From Aplysia californica (Eukaryota; Mollusca; Gastropoda; Aplysiida; Aplysiidae): a stretch of DNA of 64,000 bases. Below the pieces are notes generated by a model. That model did not search any database and had not been told where the DNA came from. It was given only the letters and a program-made list of their open reading frames with translations. A program made the translations under genes and the position numbers. This document shows positions 37,701 to 47,600 of the stretch, one piece after another. How positions within the stretch are numbered: position 1 is the stretch's first letter; each line of letters opens with the position of its first letter. The DNA lies in NCBI RefSeq assembly GCF_000002075.1, contig NW_004797289.1:1426613-1490612 (forward strand), given 5' to 3'.

Positions 37701-40700
37701 AAGTGCACATATAAGTTAGACATAGTAAAATCTCTTGATACGCAATTTCCTTTTGGCATAGCTACAGCAGTTGCTATGGAAACAGCCGCCATCTTGAAAA
37801 TAAACAATGAATTTCAAATCCCTAAGGCTTTCTTATCTACAGACCAGATTTGACCAAATTTGGTGAGAGTATACCTGAACCAGACCCTATCAGAGTAACA
37901 GCAAGTTTTTTTTCAATAAGTGCAAAAGAAAAAAGTATGAGAATTTTCCCAAAGTATAAAAAAACTTTTTCTAATTTTTTCTAAATTTAGGTTGCGTAAT
38001 CACTTGCCAATGGAAAAGTATTATTTTTTTCGCAAATATTTCTCTGTTAAATTGATGGCATCTATGTTACCTGAAAGGATGAAAACTAAGGAAGGAGTAG
38101 GGAAAAAACTGCAAAAAAATTACAATTTGCGAAAACCGACAATAATTGTGAAAATTCACTACACTAATCCATCCTCATGATTTTTAAGGCAATTTACCTG
38201 GAGAATAAGGTCTTTCTCAATTGTATCCATGCTATTTTTAGACAAAAAACAGGTTGGTCTTAAAAAATAAGCCAACATAAAATGTGCATAGCCTGACCCA
38301 AAATCTGCAAAATCAAGGGTCCCTCCTCCCCTAAACTAAAATCCATAAACATACAGTCAGGCACAGAAACTCAAACACATCGGGGACTTAAACAAGTGTT
38401 CGACACATACATGATTCAGGTAAATCTTGTAGCGAAAAATTAAAGAGATACAAGTCGGGGACTTCAAGTTAGACCCCTATTATTTGTACAAATTACCTGA
38501 GATTTCGAACTTTCTGTGTTTTGTGTTATTTATCTGAGTCCGTCTGTATTTGTTCACCAACTCTGGTCCGTGGGTTTGACACCTGTGCCCTGCATCGTGT
38601 CAGGAAGGCTGTTAACCTGTAACTCACTTTCCCTGCCAGGCTGTTGTTATTGATGTATGACTTCACTGGACTGCCATCTCCAGTGTTTTGAAGGCAAGTC
38701 TGTGCAATGTTATATTGAGGTTTATGTCTATACTTTACACTATCTCTTTAGCTTCTGTCAGTGCTTCTCCATCTGGAATTCTCCCTGAGGTGGTAAATAA
38801 CTGTTGCCCCTTCAATGTACTTCTCGAACTTCTCTTTAATCTAATCATTTATATTCAGAATAATCTTATTAAAGATTCACCCACAACGCACCTGTTTTGA
38901 GCAATCGTATCTCCTGTCTCTGCCTGAGTAGTACTAGAATCTTGACTAGATGTAGCTTGCCCATCAGTGCCACTGCACCTAAACAGAAAGTAACATTACA
39001 CATTTGTTGAGAAAATGTACATGAACACACAAAGCAACTGTCAAGGCTTATCCAAACAAACAAGGTACAACAGCTTACCATATACATTACTCTAAGAATG
39101 TTCATGATCTTGTTCCTCTATCAGAATTGTTGCATCAAAAAAGATCTTGATAACATTGACTAATTCATGACTTGTCAGTAAAAGAGCGTCCTGCCCATCC
39201 ATAAAGTTCAAGAAAAATCAGAAGATCCCAAAAGAATTGTTTCCGTTTACTGATTAGTATTTCACTTCTTTTCATTTGCCATTTACTTTAAAGGATCCTT
39301 CGTCTTTCTGACATAGCAGCTTGACTGATTTTCCCTTTTGGACAAAACCTTAGAAAAATAGACACTATCAACAAGACAGAAAGAAAGTCAAAACAAACAA
39401 GCCACAAATGTGGCAAGATTGTGCAACTGAAGCGTGCACTTCAAGTGAACATAAACACTCTGCCCCCTCATCCCACACCAATGAGTCTACATAACAAGAG
39501 GGGCCACTTCTCTCTTTGAGCCAATTAAAAAAGTGTCCTCAAAATTCGGTGGCGCCCTCTTCGCAAAACTTGAGTTTTAAAAAATCAAAGTGAAACTAGC
39601 AAGTTTTTGAATGAATTTCGGAAGAACGCTTTTTTAAAATGGTTACGCTGACAAAAAACCTCTTCCGGAGGAAAGAGTGATTGTTTTCTTCGTTTAATTT
39701 GACTTTAGAATGAAAGGCGAGAGGTTATTAAAGTATAAATAACCTAAAACTCCGCACTGAACGAACCCGAACTGCTGATGAACAGCAGTCGATCTGCGCA
39801 CGCAAGGAGGTGCTATTCCTATTTTTCTTCTGGAAAAACGAAAGAGAGCTTCAAAACAGACTGCAGCGCCATCTGAAGCAAAGAGCATACTTCCTGCGGA
39901 CACTTTTTTGGCTGAGTGGCCCATCTTGTTATTTACTATCTTTGTCCCACACATAATCCCACTAAAAGTATAATTATAATAAAACAGAAAAAAAAAAGAA
40001 AACTTCTTATAAAGATATCTCAAATCACTGAAAACTTTTTCAAATAGTACATCCTACTATAAACGAACACCAGAACCTTCATCTGGAAGTAACTTCACAA
40101 GACATCACCTGTCTTCGTACCTGGGCGGCACCTGCTGTGTTGGCTGTACTGAAGCCACATTGGGAACATTACTGCCAGCCTGGGTACTGGTCTGCATCAT
40201 TTGACCAGGCAGACCTGACGTCGAAGTGGCAGCATTTGCTGGCATGGCCGAGGGAAAGGGGAAAAACTTAACTTTACTTCATGGAAAGTCTAAACAAGTG
40301 AAGTTAACTTTACTACATGGTAGGACTAAAGAAAAATATTTTACTTAAAACAAAAGGACTAACAAATAAACTTATTAATTTATTACATGAAAAAGTTAAA
40401 CAAATAACCTTTACATTTAACATGAAAAGATTAAAAAATAAGCTTTATTTATTATAGGAAAATATTAAGGGGGAGTGGGGGGGGGGGGGGGGGGGCTACA
40501 CCCCCAAAGTAAAAATTTGGCTCAAAATCATGGAATTTGAGTTGTAGGCATTTTTAGCTTCCTCAGCCTCTCCTACAACTATTTCATCGCATAAGAACCC
40601 CCAAAAACCGTATTTTTTCCCATATCGGGCATGTTTGTGACCGCCATTTCTTCATAAAGTCAGTATTTTATTTTTCTTTATCAGCCGTTTTCTCAAAACG

Positions 40701-41483
40701 CGACTTTTCTCTATACTTTTTTGAATAACTCCACCATTTTTCATTCAATCTTCATGAAATTTTCACAGAATGAAGAGAAGAGGTAATACTAAAAATTTGT
40801 CTGTTGAATTTTTGATATATGAAATAGATTTTTGTTGGTGGTGTCAGGAGTGTGGATTTTCACGGATTTTTCACAAACTTGAATGCTACCTCAGGAAAAA
40901 ATTCATTAAAAATTTTCTAATTTGTTTAGGAAAAAAACAACAAACAAATTTTTAGATCTAATGTTTGTGAACACGCAAGCAAAAAAACCAATCAATTTCC
41001 ATGAGCAATAAGTGCGGTATTCATTACGTAAGACATATGGCGGCGTATCCATGGAAACGAAACTTTTTTCTCAAATTCGATTGCGGATTTTATGACTCCT
41101 TACTATGCTTGTTATATGAGTGAAATGTGGTAAAATTCGGTCCAGTAATAAGCGAGATAGCCTCCAGGTGTAGCCCCCCCCCTCCCCTTAAACAAATAAA
41201 CTTTTTACAAGAAAGGGTGATAAAGAAACTTATAACAGGATTTAACAAATAAACTTATTACAGAAAGGATTTAACAAATAAACTTAGCTCTGCTACAAGG
41301 AAGGACCAAGACTTCACGTAAATGTGACGGGTCAGCCAACAGGGCCATCAAGTCAGGCCAGTGAAAGGCAAACAACAACATAGTGGAGTAAAGTGGAGGC
41401 AGTCACCAAGAAATAAGGCAAAACTTGGACATACAACTGAGAAACTGAAGAAAGGTACACATGCTCTTTACAAGGTCAAAAGA

Positions 41484-41528
<45 letters not shown>

Positions 41529-41558
41529 AAGAGAGAGAGAGAAAGAGAGAGAGACAGA

Positions 41559-41646
<88 letters not shown>

Positions 41647-44600
41647 CCGGCTTTAAACCTGAAATGAAATAACATTGCCATGAAAGGTAATGAGGAGACT
41701 TCTAAAATTCCTGATCATTACTTTATATCATTAACTTGCAATCTTATTATGACTTCTAATGTTATCATGTCTGAAATGATATCTGAAACCTAAAAGACAT
41801 TTTTTCTTCAGTTTCGTGTTTTTTGGGGGGTTTTTGGTAAGTGTTTTACGTCGCTTGCAATTGCATAAGGTCATATGAGCCCGTGGGACACACCAAACAT
41901 TTTCAGGTGGAAGGAAATGTTGAATTTTGCCAGCGTGGCGGCCGAAGACCTACTCTTATCGATTTTAAACCACCAAGGGATCTTTAAAGTGTGCAATTTG
42001 AACACAGGACCTCCGAGATTTTTCACCTTTGTCCCAGAAGGCTTGGCGTAGATCTTTCCTACCAGAAGATCAGGGGTGTGGCGGAAAGACAGCAGTAAAA
42101 AGAAGCCAAGGAGTAGCAGTAGAAAGGCTGCAGAAAGGAGCCCAGAGAAGGGGGCAAAGGAGGTGATGGGGTGTGGGTTGAAAGTGGAGACGAAAGCAGA
42201 CGACAGAACATTGCTGGAGAGCAGGAAAGGATGTGAAAGGAGACAATTTTAGAGAAGAAAATTTTTCCGTGGCTACCCAAATTCGAACCCAGGACGTTTG
42301 AATGAGAAGCCCCAGTTTCGTGTTCCTTCTGTTTTTAGATGCGAAATGTCGTCAATCAATGGGAAAAATAAAGAGTTAAAATCCAATAGGAACTGACCTA
42401 AACGTCCGTTAAGGTCTTCCTCGCTGAGATCCTGAAACCTTTCCCCCGTCCACACGGCTAGCACCAGGGAGTTGTCTAGTGGGGAGCGGATCTGGTACAC
42501 CATGTTGGGCATCAGACCTTGGTTCTTGCTGCCAGACCCCGTGATGATACACTTGTCCTCTGACAACTTGTCTAGGCTAAAAGAATCAGACCTATAAGAG
42601 AGATCAATTTATTCACTGAATGTTTTGTAAATGTTTTACACTCGCATCTGAATATCTTAGATGATTTCATTGAAGAAGCCTGTGCTTTGACCCTGCCCTT
42701 GTAAGGGCCAGCCTGAGCTGAATGGGATACAGCATCCTATCCAAAAGACAGAGATAACAAAACAAAAAGAGACTTAAATTACTGTATCTCTGCAAACAAC
42801 TACGAAGAGCATTGTAACCATTATTACAATTCATTCGTTGATAAGAGAACATAATAAACGAAAAGCTCATCTAATTTTCAACAGCAAAAACTCACACTCA
42901 CCCTTTCACATAAAAAATTGTCAAGTATGTACTAACACACAGCAATTCCGGTTGATAACAAGAAACATTTCATTCTCATGACACAGCTTTGTTACGTTAC
43001 TCTACCTTCAATTTTATCCTGGCACAACAGGAGTCAAAGACAACACACTTTGAACAGACAGTCAAAAAGTCAAAAGATGAAAAAGTATTCCGAATACATA
43101 CAATTAGTACAGAACCGGTATCTAATAATCTGAAATTCAAACCAAATCAATCAATAACATTTCAAGGTTTGACAATCCAGATTATGTTTCCACAAACTCC
43201 AAACGAGATTCACAAAATCCACATTTCATCAGTCATACCTATTCAAAACATTCCACTTTCAACATTCATAATTCTTGTGCATCATCTCTGTCAAACCAAT
43301 TAGCAGTTGAGAGGAGAATTAATTATAAAATCCTGGGAAGATGGTTTGCATGCTTCAATCTTGTAAACAAAAAGGTCAGAATCAAGTTCTGAATATCTTG
43401 GTTACATTATTATATTCTTCAAATAAAAGAAAGAAAATCGCAATTAAAAAATAATACCTCTAATTAAAAACTTAATTGGGAAATTCCTGCTGAATACCAA
43501 TTATGTTGGCTTCACATACATTAAAGCACCATTCAAATGGGACACATCTCTGCAATAAAATAATAGCTTCAGAAACAGCGCAAGCAATAGAAGTATCAGA
43601 AGAAGGTTGGAAAACACCAGTTTACTTACCATTTACAATGGTGATTACATAATAAACTACCATAATATAGCAGCATCCCTTTTCTTAGCAGGTGTCAACG
43701 TGTCATACTCAAGGACACACCCCAGTGACATCCCGTCTGAATGCTACGTTCCTGATATTCATCAACTTTGGTCCACAGTAAAAGAAGCACCGTCCAAACT
43801 ATTTTTTTAAAAATGTTTCTGAGTATGCACCAGTACATTATATATATATAAATGTATGTGTATGAGTTTGCCGAGCATTAAAACGAACACCAAAGAGAGA
43901 ACCACAAGAGAGAAGACTGACTGAGAAAAATGGGGTACTTACTTGGGAGCATTTTGGCTGTTGGGTGGAGCAGAGGAGACCTGTGGCTGCTGTGGAGGGA
44001 GCTGACCAGCCTGGGATGACATTTGACCCTGGGAAAGTGTTTGACCTTGAGAGTTATGACTGCCCTGGACGGACAAGATTGGGGCTGTGGGGCTCTGAGC
44101 GGGGCTACCCGGAACGGGAACCCTTCCCATCACCGGACCACCCATGGCAGCCGATGACGTAGAAGTGTAACCAGATATGGACGTACTCATACGTTGTGCT
44201 GCAGGGAACTGAGAGGTCGGTGCCTGCTGTGCTGCGTTGAACTGAGATGACGTTTGGCACTGCTGGAGATTCGGGGCGGGGTTCCGAGGTCGAACAAAGT
44301 TACCAGTCTGTTGTTGTTGTTGTTGTGATGGAGGTGGGTGTGATCTTTGAGGTGCACTATTGTTGTTGTAAGATTGGTTAGCCTGTTGGCCAGTTGGATT
44401 TTGATCTGTAAATGGGACCACACTGCAGATGGGCCTGCCTTCTGATAAAGATGTGGTGCTGCTGCTGGGGCTGTGAATATTGTTGTTTACACTGCCAGGG
44501 TAGGGGGAGCGAGGGGAGAGCTGACGACGAGGAGGGTGAGGTGAGAATCCCTGACTGTGAAGGTTATGTGGGTGGCCCATGCGCTGTTGCAGAGCATGCG

Positions 44601-47600
44601 GGCTGAAACCAGCGTGCTGCTGCTGTTGATTGTGGGCGAATCGATGAGGAATGTTTGACGGCATACGAGGGCTCATGCTCCGAACTGTCTGTGAACCTGA
44701 CACAGCCAGAGAGGGAGGCATTCCCTTTTTCGCCATTATTTCTCGGTCCAGACTCTCCTGCATATGCATGACAGCGAGTCTTGCCAGTTTGGCTTCACTA
44801 GGCGCCATCTCCTGATCCAGAGCACCTGTGATGGGAGCTCTGTGCTGACCTGCGAACCTTCCTGGCAGCCTTGGGCGGACAGATCGCAGCGGAGCGTGTT
44901 GAGGTCGGGCAAACCCACCAGCCTGGGTGGGAGCAACTGAACCAATACCCTGCGGTCTTGGCACACCGGTCTGCATCGGCGAAATTATTGGAGGTCTGAG
45001 CGGGTGTGATGGGCGACCAGCCCCAGTTGAAGCTGGATGGCGAACAGCGTTCTGAACATGAGGACTTACCGGCTGCTGCTGCTGCTGCCCTGGAATGTTC
45101 TGACTTGGATTCGACTGTGACGGTCCGGCAAACCGTGGCCCCTGCGGTCTAGGACCCGATGGTCTCATCTGCCCTTGGGGAGGCTGAGGACGCATGTTAG
45201 GAGGACCTCCCACATTCCCACCCTGCGGGCCACCCACAGGAGGAGGCCTCCGTGCCTGGTTCGCGTTCTGTCCAGGAACCCTGGGCTGTAGGCTGTGCGG
45301 CTGACTGACGGCATGAGACCCCTGACTGGACGGAGGACCGGCACCTTGCTGGGAGTACTGCATCGTCTGCTGACCGTGTGAGAATCCAGCGGAGGAGCTG
45401 TGAGCAACATTCTGTACAACACCCGCGGGCCATGTAGCAGGGTGTTGTCCTGGCTGCTGCTTTTGCAGAGGAGACGGCTGAGAGGATGAAGATATGGCGT
45501 TTTCCTGTTCTTCCCCAAAATATGTTTGACTTTCAAAGAACGCATGCCCCTCGGCCTCAGCGTAACTGATGTCTTCAGGGTCAACCCCCTTTTCATGTAA
45601 CTGCTGGATCAGAATTTTCCGTCTCTCCTCGTCCTGACAGTCCGATAATTCTTCCAAAAGTGCAGCTTCCCTGTGGATAATAAATAATATGTAAGAATTA
45701 GGACCAATCTATTGAAGTAGTTTGTTAAGGCATAGAAATAAATAACACAACAGACCGAAACAAATATCAAAATGTATGAACAAAATCCCTGAGGAATAAG
45801 TCAAAGCATATTTTTTTTATCAGTGCACTGAAACCACAGATTCTACTACAGGGTATGAGAGCTACCAAAATCTGAAAGACTGAAAAATACCAGACAGCTG
45901 TTATAATATAGAACACAGGATAGAGCACTGAGGAGTGAGGTACAGGGGGAATGAAATGACACCCACCAAAGCTTAAAAAAGCAATTTCAAAAATGTACTC
46001 CTGGAAGACCAAATTTTAACTCTACTAGAACAATAACCTTTTACTTTAAAAAATGTCAAAAATTTTTCCACTGGTCCAACATTAAATATTTCATTGGCAA
46101 ATGGTTTGTTACCCTTTAATTATGCCAGTGTCGAGTTGTGATATGATGGAATGATTTTTACAATAGCAAATTTTCCGTAACGAAATGCCCATCTCAAGCA
46201 AGGATGGGTAACATCTTAACGATATAATTAAAGTGAGGCTTGAAGGCAACAGCTAGAAAGCAGTCATCTTTAAATTATTCGGGTTCCATTAAACTACAGA
46301 TGACAACAGAATTGAGTCACTTTTAGTAGAGGTCTGTGCTGAAATAAACAAGAAACTTGCTTTTCTGTAACACTTCAGAAACTGAAAATGAATAGCATTA
46401 CCTCTTCAACTGCGTCCTAGCCCATTTTTAGCATCCTACTTCAAGTACTATTAGGCAGCACTGTATATAACAAAAACAACCACACAGACCCGGAGTCAAA
46501 GGGTACCATTAATTGTCAATACTTGTTTCTGAGTAGCACCATTTCATTCAGTAAAGCATTTTACAGCACTTACAACACAATTAGAAAGTCACACACATGT
46601 GTGCGCCACAGATTAGAGGGGTTACAAGACAGTGGCAAACTCAAAAAAGAAGGATGATAGATGTTTGACAGGAAAGAAGGAGCAAATCCCACCAGAGTAC
46701 TCACCAACCATCTACACCTCATCCTCTTAGCTTGTGACCATTTCATGTTATATACACACGTACGTCATCACATGCTCTAATAAAGTCACGATATAACACC
46801 ACCAAAAGACAAAAATACACCACTGTCAGTTGAAAGATCGGCCTGTCTAAACTAAACCAGAGTGGAAAGATTGGTGAGGAAGAGGAAAAGATAGCTGCAC
46901 AGCATAGCTGCTCAAAATGTCGAGTTTTACACTGAAAAACTCAAACTCATTACTGAATGTCACAGAAACAAAATCCGTAAATATACTAACAGTATAATCC
47001 AGTTATATCGACATCCGATTTATCGACATTTTGACATCACATATTTTCCAATTAAGAAATTTTTCCATCAATTTCTTCACTAAGCAATTTCTCTTATATC
47101 GACTTTTTTTCCGGCCCACTCTGTTTTATCGAGATGCTTCTTGGGTACCTGGTGAAGCCCACAAACATAAATGGGGGGAAAAGCCACGCTAACTGTCACC
47201 GCAATAGTTCCTTCATTTAGTCCGCATACCCCGCCAAGTAGCCTATATCGACACCCCAGGCTTTAGCAGGTCATGTATGGCCTTCACAGTGTAGTCTCCA
47301 ACACAGTACAGTGCCTTACAGACGTGAGCGTCTCGGGCGCTGGGCATCACCTCCCTACCCCCACTCCCGATCACTCACTCGCCTCGTGCTGCTTGGCCTT
47401 TGGTACGGTAACTCCACACCCCCCCCCCCTCCTCCCCTCTGCCTCTTGTTAGTTTTACTGTGTAGTTGTGTCAGCCTACATCATCTTAGTGGACCTCAGG
47501 ATCTATTCTTAGTAATCTTAGCTTCATGTCTTCACTCACGTTCATTTTCTCACTTCACGATACAGAAGTAGAGTTGTCTTTTTAATGCTGACCTCCCCTT

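Noticed and set aside
43965-45596. Other frames overlapping exon 3
   Set aside because: The minus-strand frame of 570 codons, with matched splice phases at both ends, is the coding one; the others are shadows of its biased composition.
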